6,429 nucleotides of DNA from an uncultured Oribacterium sp. Its GTDB lineage: Bacteria > Bacillota > Clostridia > Lachnospirales > Lachnospiraceae. Under the pieces are notes generated by a model that ran no database searches, was not told where the DNA came from, and saw only the letters and a list, made by a program, of their open reading frames with translations. A program made the translations under genes and the position numbers. Position 1 is the first letter of the stretch, and each line of letters starts with the position of its first letter. Positions 1-5,588 of this stretch are shown piece by piece. The DNA lies in assembly GCA_938030845.1 (NCBI GenBank), contig CALHIC010000049.1:1-6429 (forward strand), given 5' to 3'.

Positions 1-28
1 TATGATAGCAAATTTTTTCGCTATCATA
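1..28. repeat. Perfect 9-bp inverted repeat, possible tatD terminator stem
   Basis: The arms TATGATAGC (1-9) and GCTATCATA (20-28) are perfect reverse complements around a 10-base A/T-rich loop. The repeat lies about 40 bases past the tatD stop, where an operon terminator would be expected. Read on the minus strand, the bases after the stem fall outside the window, so a U-tract cannot be checked. The stem is weak (three G/C pairs of nine) and could equally be an operator palindrome for the next gene. The inverted repeat is certain; the terminator role is inference. Confidence 0.45.
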
Positions 29-65
29 TTCCTCGCGATACAGTGCTATACTGCGTGTTCTTTTC

Positions 66-926
66 TTAATCCTTAATGCGATACACTTGTAAGGCATTTT
101 CCGTGGTTTTTCGAATCACTTCTTCCTCTGAAACTCCCTTTAATTCCGCCAGACAGGAAACCACATAGCGAAGGTTTCCGGAATGATTTCTGCTTCCTCG
201 AAGAGGAACCGGACTCATGTAAGGGCAATCTGTTTCCAAAACAATGTGGTCTAAAGGAATCTCCGTAGCCACCTGCTTTAACTTCTTGGCATTGGAAAAG
301 GTCAGTACGCCGCCGATGCCTACCATCATCCCCAAATCGATAAATTGCTTAGCCACTTCCACCGGGTAGGAAAAGCAATGCACAATTCCCCCATTGACAT
401 AGCCCTTATGGTCTCTAAGTAAATGGTAGGTGTCCATAGCTGCATCTCGAGAATGGAGTACCACCGGAAGATTTCTTTTCTTGGCCAGCTCCATCATGGC
501 GATAAAGCAGTCCTTCTGCACCTCCGGATCCGGATTGAACGCTTGCATCTCCGTAATTTCCCCTTTGGCAAAGGCCTCTGCCTCCTGCTCTTTTTCTACC
601 CTGGAGCGCTTATCTATCCGAAAATAATCCAGTCCTATCTCCCCCATAGCCACCACTTCCTTTTCTTGGCTCAGGGTATAAATCTCAAGCAGCGATTCTT
701 CCGTAAGCTCATCCGCATTTTCCGGATGAAAGCCCACTACTGCATATTTTTGAAGTCCCGGAATAAAAAGCTCTCTCGCTAAACGAATAGCCTCCTTGGA
801 GCTTTCCAGGTTATAACCGATTTCACAAATCCGGTCCACCCCCTGTTCCGGAAGGGAGCGGAGCAATGCCTCTCTGTCTGACCCATAGGATTCATCATTG
901 TAGTGGCAATGGGTATCAAAAATCAT
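66..926 (-). CDS. tatD: TatD-family metal-dependent DNase/hydrolase
   Basis: This 286-residue protein belongs to the TatD family (amidohydrolase-like TIM barrel), cytosolic metal-dependent nucleases with 3'-5' DNase activity in characterised members. Visible metal-site residues are the N-terminal DTHCHY motif (H6, H8), E96 in GEIGLDYF, H158 in VVLHSRDA, H183 in GGIVHCFS and D233 in LETDCPY. GFHPEN (65-70) and the terminal TTENA (274-278) are also family hallmarks. It is about 25-30 residues longer than usual TatD proteins (about 255-260) because of a charged insert at roughly 103-131, right after GEIGLDYF. The ATG start is backed by AAAAGGAG with 6-base spacing (933-940). It is the last gene of a probable metG-traX-tatD operon, 61 bases after traX. 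All metal ligands are present, so it is probably active. The family assignment is firm; the physiological substrate is unknown. Confidence 0.96.
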   Translation of the reverse strand: MIFDTHCHYNDESYGSDREALLRSLPEQGVDRICEIGYNLESSKEAIRLARELFIPGLQKYAVVGFHPENADELTEESLLEIYTLSQEKEVVAMGEIGLDYFRIDKRSRVEKEQEAEAFAKGEITEMQAFNPDPEVQKDCFIAMMELAKKRNLPVVLHSRDAAMDTYHLLRDHKGYVNGGIVHCFSYPVEVAKQFIDLGMMVGIGGVLTFSNAKKLKQVATEIPLDHIVLETDCPYMSPVPLRGSRNHSGNLRYVVSCLAELKGVSEEEVIRKTTENALQVYRIKD

Positions 927-987
927 CTTCTTCTCCTTTTTGATTTCTGTTTTCCTTACATACTCTATATTCTTTCCCGAACAATTC

Positions 988-1767
988 CTACGCCGTAATC
1001 TTTGCCCCTAAGTAAATCAAAAGATAGAAAAAGCCAAGATGCAGGGGATAATAAACGTAAAAGAAACGACTAAGGGAAATTCGACCCTTTTCTCCATTGT
1101 AAAAGGCAATCGGGAGGAAACTTAATGCCGCAAAGCAGTAGCTGGTATAAGACAGAGCCGCTGACAGCGCAGCCCCTGAGGACAGGCGCAGTGCCTTTTC
1201 TTTTCGAAAGTTGTACAGTGCGGCAATCAGGAAAATGCCCAGTGCTCCGTAATCTGCCCGAATCAGCTCCGCAATGGCAGCGCAGGACAGCACCGCAGCC
1301 CATTTGTAGAAAACGTTTTTCCGAAAACGATGCATCCCCTCCATACACAGCACGCCCAAAGCCAGGGTAAAGCCGATATTTTGAACGGTAAAATTATAGA
1401 CCTGATTAAAAAATGCCAGGTCAAAGGGCACTTCCGAGACTATGCCCATCAAAAGCAGTCTAAAAAAATACTTCTTTCGGTCGTGGCTATGGCGGAAGCC
1501 TTCCGTCAGGAGAAAGGCATAAATCGGAAAGGCCAGTCTGCCGATAATGCGAAAGATTCTATAGATTTGGAGCAGTCTGTGCCCCTCCTCTGTTGCAATG
1601 GCCATTTGAAAATACTCGGTAGAATAGCCGTAGAGTTTTCCGTTTAAAATTACGATGGCGGCAAAATGGTCTATAGTCATGGAAATAAGGGCAAGGAGCT
1701 TCAGCAGAAACGCGGAAACTCCTCCCCCTTTTTTCTTGGTATTTAAAATGGCCTGGTAGTTCGTCAT
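988..1767 (-). CDS. TraX-family polytopic membrane protein
   Basis: This 259-residue, very hydrophobic protein has about eight predicted membrane segments (roughly 19-40, 73-90, 102-120, 129-145, 154-169, 173-187, 197-223, 235-256). It matches the TraX family by ordered motifs: LALISMTIDH (25-34), GRLAFPIYAFLLTEGF (76-91), SEVPFDLAF (111-119), QNIGFTL (129-135), RADYGALGI (170-178), LPIAFYNGEKG (218-228) and YYPLHLGFFY (239-248). F-plasmid TraX is needed for N-terminal acetylation of F-pilin. Chromosomal homologues in Gram-positives have no settled substrate, and no pilin or conjugation gene is visible here, so an acyl-transfer role is inference. The ATG lies one base after the metG stop (TAA-T-ATG). 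The nearest Shine-Dalgarno is GCAGGAGC inside metG, 15 bases from the ATG, which suggests translation coupled to metG. The gene symbol is withheld because this is a homologue and not the plasmid gene. Confidence 0.9.
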   Translation of the reverse strand: MTNYQAILNTKKKGGGVSAFLLKLLALISMTIDHFAAIVILNGKLYGYSTEYFQMAIATEEGHRLLQIYRIFRIIGRLAFPIYAFLLTEGFRHSHDRKKYFFRLLLMGIVSEVPFDLAFFNQVYNFTVQNIGFTLALGVLCMEGMHRFRKNVFYKWAAVLSCAAIAELIRADYGALGIFLIAALYNFRKEKALRLSSGAALSAALSYTSYCFAALSFLPIAFYNGEKGRISLSRFFYVYYPLHLGFFYLLIYLGAKITA

Positions 1768-1768
1768 A

Positions 1769-3811
1769 TTATGAAATGCTTGCTCCTGCAGGCATGTCTG
1801 CCAGGGAGGTCATCAGGGAAAGCTTGCCCTCTTCGTCAATGGCGGAAAGGAGCATTCCTTCGGACTGATAGCCGCAAATCTCTCTGGGGGCAAGGTTGCA
1901 AAGTACCATAACCTTCTTGCCCAAAAGGTCTTCCGGCTTATAGCTGGACTTGATACCGGAAAGAATCTGTCTTACTTCAGATCCTACCTGTACCTTAAAG
2001 AGCAACAGCTTTTTAGACTTCTTCACTTCCTCTGCATGGATAATCTTTCCGATACGGAAGTCACATTTGTCAAAGTCCTCATAAGCAATCTCTGCTTTAA
2101 AAGGAATGTCAATGCCCTTCTCAAGACCTGTTCCGGCCTCTCCTGCAGAACAAGCAGCTGTTTTCGCCGCCTTCTTCTCCGCTTCCTTCTTTTCCTCGGC
2201 CTGTGCCTTGGCAATCTGAGCCTCGGTAATCTTCTCCACTTCCTTCTCTACTTCTTTCCAATCCTTTCTCTCAAAGAGAGTCTTGGGGTCTGCCACCACC
2301 TTGTTCCCGGAGGGGTAAAGACCGAAGTCGGAAAGGGAAGCAAAATCTCTTTCCGTAGTGGAAAGCTGCTCTAAAATCTCCGCTCCTGTGGAAGGCATAA
2401 AGCTCTTCAGTAAAGAAGCACCAATAACAATGGATTCTGTCAGGTTGTAAAGCACGGTTCTCAAGCGATCCGCCTTGCTCTCTTCCTTAGCCAAAACCCA
2501 TGGCTCCGTCTCATCGATATATTTGTTGGAGCGTCTGAAAATCTCAAAAATTGCGGTTAAGGCATCCGCCACCTTCAATTCATCCATCTTGGATGCGGCA
2601 AGCTTTGCCTGCTCCAAAACGGTGTTCTTCAGATCCTGATCCACCGGCTCTGTCACGCCCTTATCTTCCACGATGCCGTCAAAGTACTTATTGCTCATGG
2701 AAATGGTACGCTTTACCAGGTTTCCTAAAATGTTGGCAAGCTGGGAATTAAAACGCTCTACCATCAACTCCCAGGAGATGACACCGTCATTTTCAAAGGG
2801 CATTTCATGCATAACAAAGAAACGCACCGCATCCACACCGAAGAGTCTTACCAAATCATCGGCATAGATTACATTTCCTCTGGACTTGGACATCTTGGTT
2901 CCCTCATCCGACTTGGCGGTGGCGGTAAGCAACCAGGGGTGTCCGAAAACCTGCTTGGGCAGGGGAACATTTAAGCTCATCAAAAAGATGGGCCAGTAGA
3001 TGGTATGGAAGCGGACAATATCCTTTCCAATCAAATGCAGGTCCGCAGGCCAGTATTTCTTGAAACGCTCCTGATGCTCTCCGTCCACGTCGTAACCGAT
3101 ACCGGTGATATAGTTGCTTAGGGCATCCAGCCAAACGTAAACTACATTTTTCTCGTCAAAGTCCACCGGGATTCCCCAGGTAAAGGAGGAACGGGACACG
3201 CAAAGATCCTGTAAGCCCGGCTTTAAGAAGTTGTTCACCATCTCATTTTTCCGGGAAACCGGCTGAATAAACTCAGGATGGCTTTCAATATGCTCCATTA
3301 GACGGTCCGCATACTTGGACATCTTAAAGAAGTAAGCATCCTCACTTGCCTTCTCCACCGCTCTTCCGCAGTCCGGACATTTTCCGTCCACAAGCTGGGA
3401 GTCGGTCCAGAAGGACTCGCAGGGGGTACAGTACCAACCCTCGTATTTCCCCTTATAAATGTCCCCGTTCTCGTACATCTTTCGGAACATCTTCTGCACT
3501 TGCTTTTCGTGATATTCCTCTGTGGTACGCATGAACTTGTCATAGGAGGTGTCCATCAAATCCCAGATGGTATGAATTTCTCCTACCACCTCATCCACGA
3601 ATTCCTTGGGAGTCTTTCCCGCATCCTTGGCCTTCCCCTCGATTTTCTGACCATGCTCATCGGTTCCGGTCATAAAAAATACATCGTAGCCCTCGTAACG
3701 CTTGAAGCGGGCAATGGCATCAGCCAAAATAATCTCGTAGGTGTTCCCGATATGGGGCTTTCCTGAGGCATAGGCAATGGCGGTGGTAATATAGTAAGGC
3801 TTTTTTTCCAT
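1769..3811 (-). CDS. metG: Methionyl-tRNA synthetase (MetG) with C-terminal tRNA-binding domain
   Basis: This 680-residue cytosolic enzyme charges tRNA-Met with methionine using ATP. It is a class I synthetase: the HIGH-type signature is HIGN (20-23) after ITTAIAYASGKP, and the KMSKS loop is exact (306-310). The connective peptide carries one four-cysteine zinc site (C128, C131, C145, C148). WLDALSNY (227-234) is also typical. The anticodon-binding helical domain spans about 360-500, with NKYIDETEPW (429-438). A K/E/A-rich linker (515-560) leads to a Trbp111/EMAP-like OB-fold domain (about 575-680, DFRIGKI at 584-590) that binds tRNA and usually supports dimerisation. The ATG at 3811 is chosen because AAAGGAGA (3816-3823) sits just upstream and family N-termini begin here. 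A longer reading to a TTG at 3850 would add 13 charged residues and engulf this ribosome binding site. It heads a unit with traX and tatD. All catalytic motifs are intact. Confidence 0.98.
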   Translation of the reverse strand: MEKKPYYITTAIAYASGKPHIGNTYEIILADAIARFKRYEGYDVFFMTGTDEHGQKIEGKAKDAGKTPKEFVDEVVGEIHTIWDLMDTSYDKFMRTTEEYHEKQVQKMFRKMYENGDIYKGKYEGWYCTPCESFWTDSQLVDGKCPDCGRAVEKASEDAYFFKMSKYADRLMEHIESHPEFIQPVSRKNEMVNNFLKPGLQDLCVSRSSFTWGIPVDFDEKNVVYVWLDALSNYITGIGYDVDGEHQERFKKYWPADLHLIGKDIVRFHTIYWPIFLMSLNVPLPKQVFGHPWLLTATAKSDEGTKMSKSRGNVIYADDLVRLFGVDAVRFFVMHEMPFENDGVISWELMVERFNSQLANILGNLVKRTISMSNKYFDGIVEDKGVTEPVDQDLKNTVLEQAKLAASKMDELKVADALTAIFEIFRRSNKYIDETEPWVLAKEESKADRLRTVLYNLTESIVIGASLLKSFMPSTGAEILEQLSTTERDFASLSDFGLYPSGNKVVADPKTLFERKDWKEVEKEVEKITEAQIAKAQAEEKKEAEKKAAKTAACSAGEAGTGLEKGIDIPFKAEIAYEDFDKCDFRIGKIIHAEEVKKSKKLLLFKVQVGSEVRQILSGIKSSYKPEDLLGKKVMVLCNLAPREICGYQSEGMLLSAIDEEGKLSLMTSLADMPAGASIS

Positions 3812-3815
3812 AGAC

Positions 3816-3823
3816 TCTCCTTT
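3816..3823 (-). promoter_or_regulatory. metG ribosome binding site that decides the start
   Basis: The minus strand reads AAAGGAGA four bases upstream of the ATG at 3811. This supports the 680-residue MetG over the in-frame TTG at 3850, which has no comparable site. Confidence 0.85.
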
Positions 3824-3879
3824 ATCTTTTTTATCTTCTTCATCCTGCAAAGAACAGTTTTTTCGACATCTTTACAAGA

Positions 3880-3893
3880 TCCTGAAAACAGGA
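3880..3893 (-). other. Small hairpin in metG leader
   Basis: TCCTG and CAGGA pair over a 4-base loop in the roughly 110-nt leader between the predicted metG transcription start and the ATG. The stem is only 5 bp, has no U-tract and has no T-box or SAM-riboswitch landmarks, so no regulatory role is claimed. The rest of the leader shows nothing recognisable. Confidence 0.3.
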
Positions 3894-3930
3894 ATTTTCT
3901 GCTGTCACTCTATATTCTATAAACATTCCT

Positions 3931-3958
3931 AGTCTAACATAGATTTTTCACTAGTCAA
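3931..3958 (-). promoter_or_regulatory. Predicted sigma-A promoter for metG-traX-tatD
   Basis: On the minus strand TTGACT (-35, 3953-3958) and TAGACT (-10, 3931-3936) are separated by 16 bases. This predicts a start near 3924 and a leader of about 113 nt before the metG ATG. It is the best -35/-10 pair seen in the AT-rich stretch between the repeat element and metG. A TAGAAT further in (near 3914-3919) is an alternative -10 but lacks a -35. Confidence 0.55.
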
Positions 3959-3970
3959 TAAAATGTCGTC

Positions 3971-4038
3971 AGGAAGGGGAAAGAGCGGGGGTTCCCAGGC
4001 GCGCTCCAATAAATTTTGCCATATAAATTGCCCCTCCT
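3971..4038. other. GC-rich intergenic stretch with weak hairpins
   Basis: This stretch between the inverted-repeat element and the metG promoter holds GAGCG (3983-3987) facing CGCTC (4002-4006) around GGG/CCC. An outer imperfect pair, AGGAAGGGG (3971-3979), faces CCCCTCCT (4031-4038). Read on the minus strand, the inner stem is followed by TTTCCCC, a poor terminator tail. It may be an outer part of the adjacent element. No gene is supported here. Confidence 0.3.
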
Positions 4039-4039
4039 C

Positions 4040-4068
4040 GTTCCACCTAATAGCCTTGAAACAGAGGC
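4040..4068. repeat. Left terminal inverted repeat of the 4040-4288 element
   Basis: This 29-bp arm is the reverse complement, with small mismatches and compensating one-base indels, of 4260-4288. A perfect 13-bp core, AATAGCCTTGAAA (4049-4061), matches 4268-4280. The flanking blocks GTTCCA on the outer side and AGAGGC on the inner side are also conserved. Confidence 0.88.
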
Positions 4069-4259
4069 ACGCTCCCGCTAACTTCACCCTGACTGAGCAG
4101 TGGTTTTGTCACCCACTGCTCACTTTGCTTCGCAAAGCAAATTCCTTCGGAAGTTGGTCTGCAACAGGACGACTTTTCTGATGAAAAGTCTGTCCTTGCG
4201 GATACTAAGCGAAAAACTGCAGTTCCTTTGTTTTTCGCAAGTACCGGCGGGCTCAGATT

Positions 4260-4288
4260 GCCTCTTATTTCAAGGCTATTGATGGAAC
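4260..4288. repeat. Right terminal inverted repeat of the 4040-4288 element
   Basis: This is the partner of 4040-4068. It contains the perfect core TTTCAAGGCTATT (4268-4280), preceded by GCCTCT and followed by TGGAAC. Beyond TGGAAC the two flanks stop matching, which sets the outer boundary of the element. Confidence 0.88.
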
Positions 4289-4310
4289 TTCGGATGATGC
4301 TCACTTCCTT

Positions 4311-4319
4311 ATTATATCA
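4311..4319 (-). promoter_or_regulatory. Extended -10 promoter pointing into the inverted-repeat element
   Basis: The minus strand reads TGATATAAT, a perfect TATAAT with the TGn extension. No good -35 lies 16-18 bases upstream, as is common for extended -10 promoters. The predicted start near 4304 is just outside the right terminal repeat, so a transcript would run through the whole element towards metG. It sits after the terminator at 4372-4410, so it would be a separate transcription unit. Confidence 0.5.
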
Positions 4320-4371
4320 AGACAAACGGAATGCCGCTCGATCCGTGAACAATACTTGTTAAGAATTATGC

Positions 4372-4410
4372 AAAAAGAGCGGCGTCGCCTAGGCGAACAC
4401 CGCTCTTTTT
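4372..4410 (-). terminator. Strong intrinsic terminator, potentially bidirectional
   Basis: AAAAAGAGCGG (4372-4382) and CCGCTCTTTTT (4400-4410) form a perfect 11-bp stem. The loop contains the 12-bp palindrome TCGCCTAGGCGA (4385-4396), which would extend the hairpin. On the minus strand the stem ends in a U-run, 55 bases past the stop of the membrane-protein gene. The symmetrical A/T tails mean it could also stop plus-strand transcription, although no plus-strand gene is seen. Confidence 0.9.
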
Positions 4411-4464
4411 AAAGTATCTTTTATTTAATTTTGTTTATGTCCTTGTGAAAGTCTCCATCCCGGA

Positions 4465-4881
4465 TTATTCTGCAAAATGCTTATTGAGTAGCTCGTCTAC
4501 AACGGGAACTGTAATGGTGGATTGGTTCAGTGCTTTGAAAGCCAGAGCCAAGAAAATACAGGTTTTGAAAATGTCAATCGCCTGGGTAATCAAGGACCAA
4601 AACGCGGTAATGGCACGTGTGCCGTCATTGACATTGATAACGGACAAGGCGGTTCCCACCCATTTAAACACATCCGGAACCAAGCCCAAGAGGCTCAGCA
4701 GAAAGCTGAAGCAAAGCATCGTTGCTAAAGCCTTCAATGCGGATTTCTTCAGCCAAGCATCCTCTTCCATCAGGAAAATATAGCCCACAGCAAGTAAAAT
4801 CGCAGTGTAGTTTCCCAGCACCGCCAGAACATAAACGCCGGCAGCCGCTAAACCTACGGATACCCCTAACTTTGTTTTCAT
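4465..4881 (-). CDS. Small uncharacterised membrane protein
   Basis: This 138-residue protein is not assigned to a named family. A hydrophobic N-terminus (about 5-38) looks like a helical hairpin broken at G23-N24. It is followed by an acidic/basic amphipathic stretch, EEDAWLKKSALKA (39-51), then membrane segments at about 52-68 and 96-117. A short polar tail ends NQSTITVPVVDELLNKHF (119-136). The layout resembles membrane parts of uncharacterised Clostridia proteins, some with zinc ribbons, but no zinc ribbon is present here. The ATG start is backed by GGAGGA (4891-4896) with 9-base spacing. It lies 50 bases after the helical-repeat gene on the same strand, with a terminator after it, so the two are probably co-transcribed. 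A membrane location is well supported; function is unknown. Confidence 0.85.
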   Translation of the reverse strand: MKTKLGVSVGLAAAGVYVLAVLGNYTAILLAVGYIFLMEEDAWLKKSALKALATMLCFSFLLSLLGLVPDVFKWVGTALSVINVNDGTRAITAFWSLITQAIDIFKTCIFLALAFKALNQSTITVPVVDELLNKHFAE

Positions 4882-4931
4882 ACTCTTCTTTCCTCCATGC
4901 CTAACTATGATGCTTTATAGCACGCAAACAA

Positions 4932-5399
4932 TTAGTTTCCGTTCACTGCGTTGTCAACAGCATCCTCTGCCTTGTTTACGGCCTGTTCTGCTGCGTTCTC
5001 CACATGCTCCGCAGCCTGCTTTGCTGCATCCACAGCACCTTCTGCAGCATTCTCCACCTTATCCGCAGCCTGATTTACAGCTTCCTTTGCATCCGCTGCC
5101 GCATTCTCTACTGCAGCCTTGCCTTCATTCTTTAAAGCATTCAGCTTTTCCTGAATCTCCGCAATTTTTGCCTGTGCGGCATGAATCTCTTCAATAAAAG
5201 CCTTGAAATCCTCAGAAGGAGCATTTTCAAAAACTTCAAAATACTTCTTACCGATTTTGCTGTATACTGCTGTAATCTTCTTTTCCTCATCATGCATCTG
5301 GGCGTTGAACTTAGCAGTATCTGCCATTTCCTTTCCCTTTTGCATTACATCCTGACTTGCATCTGAAAGCTTCTTTCCTAAATCATCAAAAAATCCCAT
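4932..5399 (-). CDS. Small helical protein with three 18-residue alanine-rich amphipathic repeats
   Basis: This 155-residue protein has no signal peptide or membrane segment. The N-terminal part (1-92), starting MGFFDDLGKKLSDASQDV, is predicted helical and coiled-coil-like. It resembles the start of small Lachnospiraceae proteins that often end in a zinc ribbon (recollection, unverified). Here the C-terminus is instead three tandem 18-residue units (97-114, 115-132, 133-150), each opening VENAA, followed by AVNGN. Eighteen residues is five alpha-helical turns, so the repeat gives a continuous amphipathic helix of the LEA/apolipoprotein kind. Such helices bind membranes or protect proteins, but that role is inference here. 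The start is set by AAAGGAGG (5405-5412), 5 bases from the ATG. It is the first gene of a two-gene unit with the membrane protein downstream. Confidence 0.9.
   Translation of the reverse strand: MGFFDDLGKKLSDASQDVMQKGKEMADTAKFNAQMHDEEKKITAVYSKIGKKYFEVFENAPSEDFKAFIEEIHAAQAKIAEIQEKLNALKNEGKAAVENAAADAKEAVNQAADKVENAAEGAVDAAKQAAEHVENAAEQAVNKAEDAVDNAVNGN
4950..5111 (-). repeat. Three in-frame 54-bp coding repeats
   Basis: Units 5058-5111, 5004-5057 and 4950-5003 encode three 18-residue repeats aligned without gaps. The shared pattern is V-E-N-A-A at positions 1-5, A at 8, A at 15 and acidic or polar residues at 14 and 17. The DNA has diverged more than the protein pattern, so selection on the helix is likely. 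Confidence 0.85.
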
Positions 5400-5437
5400 A
5401 GTATCCTCCTTTGTCTAGTCATTAATGCCACTTTGTA

Positions 5438-5466
5438 ATCTTAGCATGGAGGTTCTTAAAGCTCAA
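5438..5466 (-). promoter_or_regulatory. Predicted promoter of the two small-protein genes
   Basis: On the minus strand TTGAGC (-35, 5461-5466) and TAAGAT (-10, 5438-5443) are exactly 17 bases apart, and the -10 is preceded by TGC, an extended -10. The predicted start is near 5431, giving a leader of about 31 nt that contains the strong ribosome binding site at 5405-5412. Confidence 0.6.
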
Positions 5467-5475
5467 TGAATTTGT

Positions 5476-5588
5476 TTCTAAATTTATATTATGCTTACAT
5501 TTATTATGAATTTATATTAAGCCCGGATATATTCTAAATTTATATTACGCCCGGATTTATTATGAATTTATATTAAACCTCCGGATTT
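5476..5588. repeat. Tandem array of four 28-bp AT-rich units
   Basis: Units lie at 5476-5503, 5504-5531, 5532-5559 and 5560-5588 (the last has one extra base). All share AATTTATATTA. Units 1 and 3 begin TTCTAA, and units 2 and 4 begin TTATGA, so the array is also a 56-bp unit repeated twice. Units 2-4 carry a CCGG core, while unit 1 has a divergent centre. The last unit covers the stop and final codons of the epimerase gene. The array lies just upstream of the promoter at 5438-5466. Confidence 0.9.

Larger units (their letters stand above)
4040..4288. repeat. MITE-like or structured-RNA element with terminal inverted repeats and nested hairpins
   Basis: The element is about 249 bp and bounded by imperfect 29-bp inverted repeats. 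The outer stem continues inwards with CCCGC/GCGGG (4074-4078 with 4247-4251) and ACTT/AAGT (4081-4084 with 4239-4242). Inside are five hairpins in tight succession: a perfect 10-bp stem (4094-4103 with 4113-4122), a 6-bp stem with a 3-base loop (4123-4137), TTCC/GGAA (4142-4152), a 13-bp stem with one bulge (4166-4196), and a 9-bp stem GCGAAAAAC/GTTTTTCGC (4209-4217 with 4230-4238). It codes for no transposase and is too small to be autonomous. No target-site duplication was seen at the arms. It could be a non-autonomous mobile element, an intergenic repeat, or a structured RNA. The structure is seen in the sequence; its nature is inference. Confidence 0.7.

Noticed and set aside
423..782. 119-residue plus-strand open frame opposite tatD, with similar antisense frames opposite metG and the other genes
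   Set aside because: These are shadows of well-supported genes on the other strand, with no start signals or recognisable products.
962..973. Twelve-base match AGAATATAGAGT (minus strand) upstream of tatD and again upstream of metG (3907-3918)
   Set aside because: A 12-base AT-rich match is expected by chance in a window of this size. Flanks do not match and no promoter geometry is shared, so no regulatory site is claimed.
927..987. Possible separate promoter for tatD
   Set aside because: TTGTTC and TATGTA-like boxes are present but poor. The short distance from traX favours co-transcription from the metG promoter.
3812..3850. Longer MetG starting at an in-frame TTG
   Set aside because: The extra 13 residues are not part of the family N-terminus, the TTG lacks a ribosome binding site, and the reading would cover the AAAGGAGA that serves the ATG at 3811.
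4030..4052. T-box-like core (GGTGGAAC on the minus strand) upstream of metG
   Set aside because: The typical ACCGCG continuation is absent, no specifier stem I or competing terminator was found, and the UGGA bulge does not fit the A discriminator usual for tRNA-Met. The motif lies in the left terminal repeat and a close version (GATGGAAC) occurs in the right one, so it belongs to the repeat.
3963..4181. 72-residue plus-strand open frame
   Set aside because: It has no ribosome binding site, no domain and an improbable composition, and it crosses the boundary of the repeat element.
4047..4304. 85-residue minus-strand open frame inside the repeat element
   Set aside because: It starts with GTG at about the predicted transcription start without a usable Shine-Dalgarno, has no recognisable domain, and is made of hairpin-forming DNA. 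It is likely a chance frame.
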